In this document: positions 1-8,255 of the stretch, piece after piece
Numbering within the stretch: position 1 is the stretch's first letter
How the letters are laid out: each line of letters opens with the position of its first letter
Source of the DNA: Saccharibacillus alkalitolerans
GTDB taxonomy: Bacteria; Bacillota; Bacilli; Paenibacillales; Paenibacillaceae
Length of the DNA stretch: 64,000 nt
Direction: 5' to 3'
Assembly: GCF_011090185.1 (NCBI RefSeq)
Contig: NZ_JAAFGS010000003.1
Span: forward strand, 372,001 to 436,000
Notes under the pieces: generated by a model
The model's database searches: none
The model's input: only the letters and a program-made list of their open reading frames with translations
What the model was told of the DNA's origin: nothing
Translations under genes and position numbers: made by a program

Positions 1-40
1 AAGCTTCGGCCGCCGTAACGTCCGTATGCAGTTCGCTCAT
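1..40 (-). CDS. 5' end of an unidentified gene (partial)
   Basis: An ATG on the minus strand is preceded by a good ribosome site (GGAGAGTGGAG, three bases before the ATG at its closest copy) and opens a frame that runs off the window after 13 codons, beginning MSELHTDVTAAEA. Too little is visible to assign a family. It is divergent from the methyltransferase gene to its right, and the shared intergenic region carries a clear promoter only for the rightward gene. Confidence 0.55.
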   Translation of the reverse strand, partial: MSELHTDVTAAEA

Positions 41-99
41 TTTCTCCACTCTCCGTTTTCGCTTCCGCCTGATTTGCCCGATGATCCGTCCTTAATATA

Positions 100-128
100 T
101 TGTAACCGGAACACCGTTCCCCTATACT
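100..128 (+). promoter_or_regulatory. Sigma-A promoter for the rRNA methyltransferase gene
   Basis: TTGTAA and TATACT are separated by exactly 17 bases. The start of transcription would lie near 135, giving a leader of about 180 bases before the chosen start codon. No riboswitch or attenuator fold was recognised in that leader. Confidence 0.65.
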
Positions 129-317
129 AGATTGAGCGCTGAACGCGGCGGTGCGTTTACATGCAGACCGCATCAGGCCCTTTCCGGCCTCCGCCGGTTC
201 TTCATTTAACGATTGTACGATTTTATTGCGGGCTCCACAAGCAGGAAGGCGGATCGTTTCCCTCTTCCCGCCGATGCGAACGCCCGACATTTTCACCTTA
301 TAAACGGAGCTGAATTT

Positions 318-1463
318 ATGAAAATCCCAGAAAAATTGACCTTGATCGCCACCTGCCCGATGGGCATCGAAGCGGTCGTCGCACGCGAACTCAAAGACCT
401 CGGCTATGCCGACGCCCGCACGGAAAACGGCCGGGTGACTTTCACCGGCGGACCCGCCGACATCTGCCGCACCAATCTGTGGCTGCGCACCGCGGACCGC
501 GTGCTGATCAAGATGGCCGAATTCCCGGCGCTGACGTTCGAAGAACTGTTCCAGGGCGTCAAAGCCGTCGACTGGGCGGCGTTCATTCCCGAATACGGCG
601 AATTCCCGGTCAACGGACGCTCGCACAAGTCGCAGCTGTCCAGCGTGCCGGCCTGCCAATCGATCGTCAAAAAAGCGGTCGTCGAAAAAATGAAGGAATC
701 GTACGGGACCGACTGGTTCGACGAAGACGGCCCGCTGTTCACGCTGGAAGTGGCGCTGCTGAATGACGTCGCGACGATCACCCTCGACACGACGGGACCT
801 TCCCTGCACAAACGCGGATACCGCAAAACGACCGTCGAAGCGCCGCTGAAAGAAACGATGGCCGCCGCGCTGATCCTGCTGAGCCGCTGGGGCCCACACC
901 GTCCGTTCTTCGATCCGTTCTGCGGCTCCGGCACGCTGCCGATCGAGGCCGCTCTGATCGGTTGGAACATCGCGCCGGGGCTGCGCCGCACTTTCCCTTC
1001 CGAGCGCTGGGATTTCGTGCCGGAAGAACTGTGGAGCGCGGCGCGCGACGAAGCGTTCGACGCCGTGCGCGACGATATCCCGCTGCAGATCGGCGGCAGC
1101 GACGTCGATCCCGAAGCGATCGAGATCGCCAAGGCTTCGGCCAAACGCGCGGGGCTCGGCGGCGAGATCACGTTTACCGTGCAGCCGGTCGCACGCTTCA
1201 AGCCGGAAGGCAAATTCGGCGTCGTCATTACGAACCCGCCTTACGGCGAGCGCCTCAGCGAAGAGGAAGAAGTGGAGAAAATGATCCGCCAGCTCGGGCG
1301 CGCCGCGCTGGACCTGCCGGACTGGTCGTTCTTCGCCATCACGCCGACGGCCAATTTCGAGCAGAACTTCGGCAAGCGCGCCGACAAGCGCCGCAAGCTG
1401 TTCAACGGACGGATCGAGTGCCAGTATCTGCAGTTTTTGGGACCGCTGCCTCCGCGCCGCTAG
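318..1463 (+). CDS. THUMP-domain class I SAM-dependent RNA methyltransferase (YpsC/RlmL-like)
   Basis: A 381-residue protein predicted to methylate a guanine (N2) of 23S rRNA. The N-terminal third is a THUMP-like RNA-binding region. The methyltransferase core has the SAM-binding stretch DPFCGSGTLPIEAA near residue 199 and the catalytic NPPYGERL motif near 306, the signature of N6-adenine/N2-guanine methylases of the RlmL/YpsC family. The frame is open upstream to a TTG at 213, but ATG 318 is preceded by GGAG at a good distance and starts directly with the conserved LIATCPMGIEAVVARELK region, so it is preferred. The LTA synthase gene follows after 46 bases with no terminator between them, so the two may share a transcript. 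Confidence 0.88.
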   Translation: MKIPEKLTLIATCPMGIEAVVARELKDLGYADARTENGRVTFTGGPADICRTNLWLRTADRVLIKMAEFPALTFEELFQGVKAVDWAAFIPEYGEFPVNGRSHKSQLSSVPACQSIVKKAVVEKMKESYGTDWFDEDGPLFTLEVALLNDVATITLDTTGPSLHKRGYRKTTVEAPLKETMAAALILLSRWGPHRPFFDPFCGSGTLPIEAALIGWNIAPGLRRTFPSERWDFVPEELWSAARDEAFDAVRDDIPLQIGGSDVDPEAIEIAKASAKRAGLGGEITFTVQPVARFKPEGKFGVVITNPPYGERLSEEEEVEKMIRQLGRAALDLPDWSFFAITPTANFEQNFGKRADKRRKLFNGRIECQYLQFLGPLPPRR

Positions 1464-1509
1464 TCGGCTGCAGGCGTTCTATCGTTTCAGGTATCAGGAG
1501 GTGCTCTGA

Positions 1510-3531
1510 ATGTCTTTTTTTAATCAAGCTTCGCACGGGCCCGGCCGCAAGCCGGGTCTTCTCTTTACTTCCGTGCTCTACGTTCTGTTCCTCTGCCTGA
1601 TGCTGGGCAAGCTGCGGCTGCTTCACGGCAATCTGCAGCTTCCCTACATCACGATGAACGGAGTGGACACGCTGGTCGCGGCGGGAAGTTTGGTTGCGCT
1701 CTCATTTTGGGTGTTCTGGCTTCCGCCGCGCGGACGCTTCCCGGCGCTGGCTCTGCTCGACCTGCTGCTCACCGCGCTGATCTTCGCGGATCTCGTCTAT
1801 TTCCGCTACTTCGGCGACTTCCTTACCGTGCCCGTCCTGCTGCAGGCCGGGCAGGTGGACTCGCTGGGCGGGAGCATCGCCGAGCTGCTCCGCTGGCGCG
1901 ATCTCTGGTTGTTCGCCGATTGGCCGCCGATGCTGGCCGCCGCTCTATGGAGCCTGGCCGGCCGCCGAAAAAAACGGTGGCTTCCCGCCGCGGACCGTCC
2001 CGCTGCAGGTTCTGCCGAACGGTCCTTTTTCTCGCCGGCCAAGGACGGAGCCGTCCGGCACGGCCGGGCTCGGCGCCTGACGCTTCGTTTCGCCGCCGGG
2101 CTGCTGCTGCTGGCGATCGGCTTCTCGGCCGCCTTTTTCCCGATCCGTCACGCTTCCCAGACCTGGGCCAAAAACCTGCTGGAAAACAACTGGTGGAACA
2201 TGTCGGTCTATAACGTCACCGGACTGCTCGGCTTCCATGCGATCGACGCTTACCGCTACGCGCAGACGACGATCGAGAAGGGACGCGAGCTGCCGGAAGA
2301 CCGGCTCTCCGAAATCCGCGGCTGGTTCGAAGACAACCGTGAAGCCCGCATGGGGCCTCCGGAGCTGCTGGGCAAGTACGAAGGAAGCAACGTGATCACG
2401 GTACAGGGCGAAGCGTTCATGAACTTTTTCGTCGGAAAAGAACTGAACGGACGGCCGATCACGCCGAACCTCGACAAGCTTCGGGAAGACAGTCTGTATT
2501 TCGGCAATTTTTATCATCAGACGGGACAGGGACGGACATCCGACGCCGACCTCGGCGCGAACGCTTCTCTGCATCCTCTGCCTTCGGGTTCGGTCTTTAT
2601 CCGCTACGCGGACAATGCGTTCGATACGATGGCTTCCGTCTTGAAAGAGCGCGGGTATGCGGCGAACGTGTATCACGCCTACGACGGCAGTTTCTGGAAC
2701 CGCAGCCGCATGTACAAGGAAATGGGCTACGACCGCTTCTACGACGAGCAGGACTACGAGATCGACGAGCCGCTCGGCTGGTCGCTCGGCGATCGCTCTT
2801 TCTTGGATCAGTCGGTCGGCTTTATGGAAGAGACGCCGGAGCCTTTTTATTCGTTCCTGATTACGCTGTCCAGCCATCATCCTTATAACCTGGCGCTCAA
2901 AGACGAAGACAAACTCGATGTCGGCGAGTTCGAAGGCACGACGTTCGGCGATTATCTTCAGTCCGTGCATTACCTCGACTCCGCGCTCGGCGGAATGGTA
3001 GAGCGGCTCAAACGCGACGGGCTGTGGGAAAATACGATCTTCGTATTCTACGGCGATCACGATTATTCGCTCGACGAACGCGAAGCGGCGGGACGCCTGC
3101 TCGGCCGCGAACTGTCGGCTTTCGACTACGAGCAGATGATGGCCCAGGTGCCCCTGCTGATCCATCTGCCGGACGGTGGACTCGCCGGCACGTACGACGA
3201 ACCCGGCGGTCAGCTCGACATCATGCCGACGCTGCTGCCTCTGCTGGGCATCGATTCCGGCGATTACGATCTGATGGGCAGCAATCTTCTGAACGGCGCG
3301 GACCGCGGACGGCTCGTCGTGCTGCGATCCGGCGCTTTCACCGACGGAAAGATTTATTACGCGCCTTCCGCGGACGGCGTGTTCGAAAACGGCGTCTGCT
3401 ACGATCTGAAGACGCGGCAAAAGACCGATGTCGAGAGAGCGCGGGCCGGCTACGAAGAAGCGGCCAAGCGGCTGTCGATTTCCGACGACGTGATTACGCG
3501 CGACCTGCTCCCTCCCCTGAAAGGCAAATAG
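1510..3531 (+). CDS. LtaS-like lipoteichoic acid synthase / phosphoglycerol transferase (sulfatase fold)
   Basis: A 673-residue membrane enzyme. The first ~230 residues hold about five hydrophobic segments, then an extracytoplasmic sulfatase-fold domain. Catalytic positions match LtaS: Glu301 in QGEAF (metal), Thr343 in GQGRTSD (the nucleophile that carries glycerophosphate) and Asp516-His517 in YGDHD. It would polymerise glycerolphosphate from phosphatidylglycerol onto a glycolipid anchor outside the membrane, or prime that reaction. The ribosome site AGGAGG lies just before ATG 1510. A strong terminator follows. Which LtaS paralogue it is (main synthase, YvgJ-like primase or stress form) cannot be told from the sequence alone. 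Confidence 0.9.
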   Translation: MSFFNQASHGPGRKPGLLFTSVLYVLFLCLMLGKLRLLHGNLQLPYITMNGVDTLVAAGSLVALSFWVFWLPPRGRFPALALLDLLLTALIFADLVYFRYFGDFLTVPVLLQAGQVDSLGGSIAELLRWRDLWLFADWPPMLAAALWSLAGRRKKRWLPAADRPAAGSAERSFFSPAKDGAVRHGRARRLTLRFAAGLLLLAIGFSAAFFPIRHASQTWAKNLLENNWWNMSVYNVTGLLGFHAIDAYRYAQTTIEKGRELPEDRLSEIRGWFEDNREARMGPPELLGKYEGSNVITVQGEAFMNFFVGKELNGRPITPNLDKLREDSLYFGNFYHQTGQGRTSDADLGANASLHPLPSGSVFIRYADNAFDTMASVLKERGYAANVYHAYDGSFWNRSRMYKEMGYDRFYDEQDYEIDEPLGWSLGDRSFLDQSVGFMEETPEPFYSFLITLSSHHPYNLALKDEDKLDVGEFEGTTFGDYLQSVHYLDSALGGMVERLKRDGLWENTIFVFYGDHDYSLDEREAAGRLLGRELSAFDYEQMMAQVPLLIHLPDGGLAGTYDEPGGQLDIMPTLLPLLGIDSGDYDLMGSNLLNGADRGRLVVLRSGAFTDGKIYYAPSADGVFENGVCYDLKTRQKTDVERARAGYEEAAKRLSISDDVITRDLLPPLKGK

Positions 3532-3580
3532 CGGCCGCGCGTCTTCTTCGCCCGCCTTTTCGTTCAATCGTTTCCGCGAC

Positions 3581-3622
3581 AAAAGCCCCGCCATCCGTGC
3601 GAACGGACTGCGGGGCTTTTTT
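3581..3622. terminator. Rho-independent terminator after the LTA synthase gene
   Basis: AAAAGCCCCGC pairs with GCGGGGCTTTTTT around a short loop. The T run is on the plus strand. A four-base A run on the left means it may weakly serve the convergent yuzB-like gene too. Confidence 0.85.
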
Positions 3623-3671
3623 GCTGTCGTACCGATGACAACTTACCGATAACCAAACGGCGCCGGGCCGC

Positions 3672-3899
3672 TTATGCCTTTTTGATAAAAGGCTCGACCT
3701 TCGCCAGCACTTCGGCTTCCGTCGGAGCGCTGACGTAACGACCGTTAATGAACACGAACGCCCGCTTGCCGCAGGGACCGCAGTACGACTTGCAGCCGAC
3801 TTTGATCTCGGCGTCGGGCGCCATTTTTTGCAGCTTCGGCACGATCGTCTTCATTCGGATGTGTTTGCATTTGTCGCAGACGCGAATATCGTTGGCCAT
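3672..3899 (-). CDS. YuzB-like DUF1450 protein (small cysteine-rich, thioredoxin/ferredoxin-like)
   Basis: A 75-residue protein with CDKC near the N-terminus and GCKSYCGPCGKRAF in the middle, the cysteine layout of the DUF1450/YuzB family, which resembles thioredoxin-fold [2Fe-2S] proteins. Its biochemical role is not established. It is the last gene of a minus-strand group with a HesB/IscA homologue 26 bases upstream and glutamate racemase before that. In Bacillus subtilis yuzB also lies near an IscA-type gene (yutM), so an iron-sulfur link is reasonable but inferred. The start ATG begins MANDIRVC with an upstream purine-rich site. Confidence 0.8.
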   Translation of the reverse strand: MANDIRVCDKCKHIRMKTIVPKLQKMAPDAEIKVGCKSYCGPCGKRAFVFINGRYVSAPTEAEVLAKVEPFIKKA

Positions 3900-3925
3900 G
3901 ATTGTTCCCTTCTTCTTCGGCGGTC

Positions 3926-4231
3926 TTAGTGATCGCCGTGGTTGCCCTTCGCCGGATTCGTGATCACGAATCCTTCTTCCTGGGCGCTGTACAAATAATC
4001 GATCTTGATGCCGTCGAGCATCGGCTCGCTGGCGTCCACCAGCACGTCGATGTCCTTGTCGGTCGAGACCAGTTCGTCGCCGTCTTTTTGCTTGTCCAGG
4101 TCCATGCCGTAATGCGCATGGTCGCCGTGGGAATGCGTAACGAATACGCGCAGCTTCATGTCCTTGTTCTCTTCCTTGTTCAGTTCTTCCATCAATTTCT
4201 TCGCGGCGTTGCGCGTAATTTTGACTTTCAT
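3926..4231 (-). CDS. HesB/IscA-fold protein lacking all cysteines
   Basis: A 101-residue protein that aligns along its whole length with IscA/HesB (A-type iron-sulfur carriers): LRV..., HYGMDLD, IDVLVDASEPMLDGIKIDYLY, GFVITNPAKG. A-type carriers use three invariant cysteines, one in GGCSG and two in the C-terminal CGCG. Here the corresponding segments read THSHGDHAHYGM and GNHGDH, and the protein has no cysteine at all. It is rich in His and Asp at exactly those places, which suggests metal binding by histidines or loss of cluster binding. The longer frame to 4303 has no conserved sequence; ATG 4231 follows AAGGAG-like sequence. It sits between racE and the YuzB-like gene. Confidence 0.85.
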   Translation of the reverse strand: MKVKITRNAAKKLMEELNKEENKDMKLRVFVTHSHGDHAHYGMDLDKQKDGDELVSTDKDIDVLVDASEPMLDGIKIDYLYSAQEEGFVITNPAKGNHGDH

Positions 4232-4309
4232 GACAGACTCCTTCCGCCTGCGGCATCGGCCGAGGCCCGTAGTGGTATGATGACGCGGACAGCGAAGCGG
4301 CAAAGCCCG

Positions 4310-5116
4310 TCAGAACGACGCGACCTGCCAAATCGCCTTGGTTCTCGCGATGTACTCGGCCAGCCATTTTTGCGCGATTTTCTCGAACATGTCCGATTCC
4401 CCGCTGTGCAGGAAGCGATGTTCGGGAACCGAGTCGCCGGTCTCCAGCTGTCCTCTTTCGTACAAAATGGTGCTGACTTCGCGCGCCGTCTCCTCCGCCG
4501 AACTGATCAAGCTGACGGACGGCCCCATCACCCGCTGGATCGTATCGGCGAGAAACGGATAATGCGTGCAGCCCAAAATGAGGCAGTCGAGCGGCAGCGC
4601 GCGCAGCGGCAGCAGCTCGTTTTTGACGATCTCGTAGGTGGCCCGGCCGCTGAAATGTCCTTGTTCGACCAGCGGAACGAACGGCGGACAGGCGCGGCTG
4701 ACGACGTTGACATAGGGAGAGATCTGCTTCAGCGCCTGCGCGTACGCTCCGCTGTCCACCGTTCCCTTGGTGCCGATGACGCCGATGATCCCGTTGTTCG
4801 CCTTGGTGATCGCCGCGCGGGCGCCGGGATGAATGACGCCGACGACCGGAATGTCGACTTTGGCGGCGATCGTATCCAGCGCCGCGGCGGTCGCCGTGTT
4901 GCAGGCGATGACGATCATTTTCGGATCGAACCTCATGAGATAGTCGACAATCTGCTCCGTAAACGCGCGGACTTCCAGGAGATCGCGCGGTCCGTAAGGC
5001 GTACGCGCGGTATCTCCGAAGTAGACAATCTGCTCTCGCGGCAGCTGGCGCATGACCTCTCTGGCCACGGTCAACCCGCCGACTCCCGAATCCATTATGG
5101 CAATAGCTTGCTGCAC
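4310..5116 (-). CDS. racE: Glutamate racemase
   Basis: A 268-residue cytoplasmic enzyme that makes D-glutamate for peptidoglycan. The two catalytic cysteines are in ACNTATA and LGCTHYP, and the N-terminal MDSGVGGLTV and YFGDTARTPYG segments are typical of MurI/RacE. The start is GTG 5116, with AAGGAAG nine bases upstream. The HesB-like gene starts 78 bases after its stop, so the three genes racE, HesB-like and yuzB-like probably form a transcript. Confidence in function is high; racE rather than murI is the usual name in Firmicutes. Confidence 0.95.
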   Translation of the reverse strand: MQQAIAIMDSGVGGLTVAREVMRQLPREQIVYFGDTARTPYGPRDLLEVRAFTEQIVDYLMRFDPKMIVIACNTATAAALDTIAAKVDIPVVGVIHPGARAAITKANNGIIGVIGTKGTVDSGAYAQALKQISPYVNVVSRACPPFVPLVEQGHFSGRATYEIVKNELLPLRALPLDCLILGCTHYPFLADTIQRVMGPSVSLISSAEETAREVSTILYERGQLETGDSVPEHRFLHSGESDMFEKIAQKWLAEYIARTKAIWQVASF

Positions 5117-5265
5117 GAGTACACGCTTCCTTCATATCGTTTTCCCGGATAGCCGTATCCGGCGGACAGTCTGACCGCCGGGCACGGACCGGGGTTGAAA
5201 TTGAGCCTAACCTCTATCATAGCGAAGCGCAAACTCCGCCGCAAGACGATTTTCGGGTCGATCCG

Positions 5266-6363
5266 TCACTCTTCCTCGGAAGCGCGGCCCGGCGCATGCG
5301 AATCCGCCGACTGCCGGCTCTCCCGCATGCGGTACTCGCGTTCGGTCCGGAATTCCGTTCCGTCTTCCTCGCGCAGGCGGTAGCCCGAAGCCGAGTCGGA
5401 GTCGTCGCCCCAATCGCCCTCTTCTTTTTCGTAGCCTACCGGATCGTCCGTCTGCGTGCCGGCATAATACGGATGGCCCGGATTCAGATCGACGACCGCC
5501 CGCTCCGGCGCCAGCGCGGAACGCTGGCGCTCGCAGCGCCATCTCAAGCCGGCGCCGCCGAGCAGCTGCCCGTCCGCGACTTCGCCGCCGTTGCCGTAGA
5601 GATAGTACGAAGCGCCGTAGATCATCGGAATGACCCGGTCCGGCGTCATTCCGACGACGCGGCACTGGATATCGGGGACGCCCAGCGCGGTCAGTCCCAG
5701 CGTATCGACCAGCACTTCGTCCTGCCGCTGCATCTGATAGACGCGAACGTTCAGCGCCCCGTACAGCGGCTCGTGCAGATGGGCCGCCATGAAGGCGCGC
5801 GCATCGACCAGCTGTCCGCTGGGCTGCCAGTAAATCGCGTCGCAGCCGGTCGTTTCGATGACGCTGGCCAGCACGGCCTGGAACATCTCCACCCGCCGCT
5901 CGAAAGGAAGCATGGCCGCGTACCAATCGCACAGCGTTACCGCGTACCGATATTCTTCCAGCCGCTCCTCTCCGCCTTCCCATTTCCAGCTCTGCTGAAG
6001 CACGCCCTCCCAGTTCAGATCCTCGCGGATCGGTCTGGGACGGAACAGGCGGGTCTGCGCCGGCACTTCGGCATCCGTGAACGCGACCGTGTAATCGCCG
6101 TGGTAAAAGACCGCGGCCAACTCGAACCGGTCGTCGCCCGTCGTTTCTTTGCGCCGCAGCGCTTCGTTCTCCACCCGTTCCGTTTCCCGGAACGGCCCCG
6201 TATTGATCGCCGTCTTGCGAATCCGCTGATGGATGCTTCGCAAAACGTGCGCAGCGTCGAGCTGCGGTTCCTCCCGGAACAGCAGCTCGACCGCGTATAC
6301 CGGCAAAAAGCCCGGTTTCATTCGTTTGCCTTCTCTCGGTTGTTGCCCTGCCGAATCGGCCAT
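5266..6363 (-). CDS. DUF4261 domain-containing protein
   Basis: A 365-residue soluble protein. The central and C-terminal regions carry the DUF4261 pattern: AVTLCDWYAAMLPFERRVEMFQ, then a later TLGLTALGVPDIQ and a ggDG-type YGNGGEVADG segment. The family has no defined activity. The last ~50 residues are charged and of low complexity (many Glu, Asp, Arg) and look disordered. The start ATG has GGAGGAGG ten bases upstream. The DUF86 gene ends 39 bases upstream of its start, so co-transcription is likely. Confidence 0.75.
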   Translation of the reverse strand: MADSAGQQPREGKRMKPGFLPVYAVELLFREEPQLDAAHVLRSIHQRIRKTAINTGPFRETERVENEALRRKETTGDDRFELAAVFYHGDYTVAFTDAEVPAQTRLFRPRPIREDLNWEGVLQQSWKWEGGEERLEEYRYAVTLCDWYAAMLPFERRVEMFQAVLASVIETTGCDAIYWQPSGQLVDARAFMAAHLHEPLYGALNVRVYQMQRQDEVLVDTLGLTALGVPDIQCRVVGMTPDRVIPMIYGASYYLYGNGGEVADGQLLGGAGLRWRCERQRSALAPERAVVDLNPGHPYYAGTQTDDPVGYEKEEGDWGDDSDSASGYRLREEDGTEFRTEREYRMRESRQSADSHAPGRASEEE

Positions 6364-6402
6364 ATGTCCGCTTCCTCCTCCGTGTCTGTCCGGTCCGCCC
6401 GT

Positions 6403-6840
6403 CTACTGCGGCCGGTTCTCGCCGAGCTCGCTCAGCAGATACCGGTTCACCCGGTCCGCAAACCGTTCGAGCGCGGCGGGCAGCTCCATCGTCATCGGAT
6501 GCAGCGTCTTCCGGTCCCACTCGTAATAATCCTGTACCAGCGGGCGGCGCAGCCTGACGAGCCTGAGCAGCGTATGCTGCAGCTCGTCGTCGATCACCTT
6601 TTCCCCGTGGATAATGTCGACGATGTCCTCGTAGCTGCCCGCATCGCGCATAATGAAGCCGTCGATCAGGTAGCTTCCGATATCCGTCACCGCCTCCAAA
6701 GCCAGATGCAGCGCGCGCTCCTGGGCAAGCCCCTGCAGCAGCGTGCCTTCCCATTCCGCCGCGGCAAGCCGCATCGCTTCGATCGTCTGCGGCAGCGACA
6801 GCAGACGCTTCTCGATCTGTTCCCGATTCACGTAATACAA
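6403..6840 (-). CDS. DUF86/HepT-like HEPN-fold protein (YutE-like)
   Basis: A 145-residue all-helical protein beginning MYYVNREQIEKRL, with SYLIDGFIMRDAGSYEDIVDIIHGEKVI in the middle, very like B. subtilis YutE. The HEPN ribonuclease motif R-X4-6-H of HepT toxins would fall in LRLVRLRRPLVQDYYEW, where a Gln replaces the His, so RNase activity is doubtful. No MntA-type antitoxin nucleotidyltransferase gene is next to it, which argues against a toxin-antitoxin pair. The start codon is TTG, with GGGAGG eight bases upstream, and is clearly preferred. Confidence 0.75.
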   Translation of the reverse strand: MYYVNREQIEKRLLSLPQTIEAMRLAAAEWEGTLLQGLAQERALHLALEAVTDIGSYLIDGFIMRDAGSYEDIVDIIHGEKVIDDELQHTLLRLVRLRRPLVQDYYEWDRKTLHPMTMELPAALERFADRVNRYLLSELGENRPQ

Positions 6841-6945
6841 TGTCGGTTCCTCCCGTGTCTTTCGCTCCGCCGCCCGATCGCGGCCCGTCCGTGTTCCCGG
6901 GTCTTCCGCCGGCTTCGCCGCCGCTGCCCGGTCACGGACGGATCG

Positions 6946-7233
6946 TCAGACTTCGTAGTCGACCGCGAGCGAGATGTCCTTGACTCCGTTGATGTACTCG
7001 ATGATTTTCCGGTGCACCGGATGCGCCTGGTACGCTTCCAGGTCGTCGAGCGTCTCGACGGTCGCTGTCAGCGCGATATCGTAGGAGCGCTCCGAACGCA
7101 GGATGTCGACGCCGACTTCCAGCGACTTGAGCTGCTCGATTTGACCGTCCATGCTGCGCAGTACGTCCGCCGCTTCCGTCACGCTTTCGGGCGAACGGTT
7201 TTTCAACTTAAAAAAGACGATGTGCTTGATCAT
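6946..7233 (-). CDS. Dabb family (stress-responsive A/B barrel) protein
   Basis: A 95-residue protein with the dimeric alpha/beta-barrel pattern: MIKHIVFFKLK at the N-terminus, then VGVDILRSERSYDIALTATVE and YQAHPVHRKIIEYI. The conserved HP..H segment is present. Members are small ferredoxin-like folds with varied or unknown roles. It is separated from the DUF86 gene by 105 bases, with ribosome site GGGAGATGAG close to the ATG. Confidence 0.8.
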   Translation of the reverse strand: MIKHIVFFKLKNRSPESVTEAADVLRSMDGQIEQLKSLEVGVDILRSERSYDIALTATVETLDDLEAYQAHPVHRKIIEYINGVKDISLAVDYEV

Positions 7234-7364
7234 ATTTTCTCATCTCCCTACGCGGATTAAGGAATGCCCATGCTTTCCAAAAAAGCTCACAAAGAAACTA
7301 TATCATAAGGAGAGCGGTTTCAGCCAAAATGCGCGCGTCGATTTCCCGAAAAATGCGCGCGGAC

Positions 7365-7404
7365 AAAAAAAAGACCGCGGCCGCAAAGCGGCCGACGGTC
7401 TTTT
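7365..7404 (-). terminator. Terminator of the rplY/ctc gene
   Basis: AAAAAAAAGACCG...CGGTCTTTT encloses a GC-rich inner stem (CGGCCG/CGGCCG). Read on the minus strand it gives a hairpin followed by eight T residues, downstream of the L25/Ctc gene. It could also act rightward on the opposite strand. Confidence 0.8.
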
Positions 7405-7472
7405 CGCTGCGCGGCGGCGGGGGTGCGGTCCTGCTTCGGGAAGCAGGCGCCGGCTCCGGGCCGCGCGCTTTT

Positions 7473-8102
7473 TTACTCGGATGCTTCTTCGTCGCCCACG
7501 CGCTCCGGCGCCACTTCCGGCTCGCCGGACGCGTTGGCGTCTTCGGTATCTTCCGCCGTAACCTGAGGCAGCACCACGGAAGCGAGAATCTCTTCTTCGG
7601 AAGACAGCAGCTTGACGTTATCCGACAGCTTGATGTCGGCAGCGGTCAGCTTTTCGCCGACTTCCAGATTCGAGATGTCGATTTCCAGCGTGCTCGGCAG
7701 GTCGTCCGGCAGCGCTTCGACTTCGAGCTCCGTAGCCTGCACCTGGAAGATGCCGCCTTCCTTCGCGCCTTTGGCTTCGCCTTGATAATCAACCGCGATC
7801 GTCGCGCGAACCGGCGTGTTTTTGTCGATTTTCAGGAAATCGGCGTGGATGATGCGGCCGTTCAAACGCTGAACGTCCTTGATCATCACCTGCATCGGCG
7901 AGCCTTCGGAGACGTTCAAGGAGAAAATGTCGGCGCCTCCGAGCTGCACGTGACGCTGCAGTTCCTTGGCATCGACGTGAACGGGAATGCCCGCCGCGTC
8001 TTTGCCGTATACGACCGCGGGAACGCGGCCGCTCTGGCGCAGGCTTTTGATATCGGAACGTTTAAAACCGTTTCTTTTCTCGGCTGTAAGTGCTTTACTC
8101 AT
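7473..8102 (-). CDS. rplY: 50S ribosomal protein L25 / general stress protein Ctc
   Basis: A 209-residue two-domain TL5/Ctc type protein. It binds 5S rRNA with the N-terminal L25 domain (LTAEKRNGFKRSDIKSLRQSGRVPAVVYGK) and has a C-terminal beta domain (residues ~95-185: IEVEALPDDLPSTLEIDISNLEVG type sequence). The acidic tail after residue 185 is typical of Gram-positive Ctc. In Bacillus, ctc is induced by sigma-B; I looked for a sigma-B promoter here and found no convincing one. Ribosome site AGGAGGT precedes the ATG. Confidence 0.93.
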   Translation of the reverse strand: MSKALTAEKRNGFKRSDIKSLRQSGRVPAVVYGKDAAGIPVHVDAKELQRHVQLGGADIFSLNVSEGSPMQVMIKDVQRLNGRIIHADFLKIDKNTPVRATIAVDYQGEAKGAKEGGIFQVQATELEVEALPDDLPSTLEIDISNLEVGEKLTAADIKLSDNVKLLSSEEEILASVVLPQVTAEDTEDANASGEPEVAPERVGDEEASE

Positions 8103-8255
8103 GACTAATCGACCTCCTTGGAATTGGACAATTCATGCGGCAAAAGGCGTATTTCCGGACTGCGCCGGCGCCTTTTCCGTCTTCACCCTATTCTATTACC
8201 CCGGGGAAGCTAACTTGTATCACGCACGTCGTTCGGTCGCCGGCGGAAGCTTCCG

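Noticed and set aside
8103-8255. Sigma-B promoter for rplY/ctc
   Set aside because: A GTGATA-N16-GGGTAA pair can be drawn, but it matches the GTTT-N14-GGGTAT consensus poorly.
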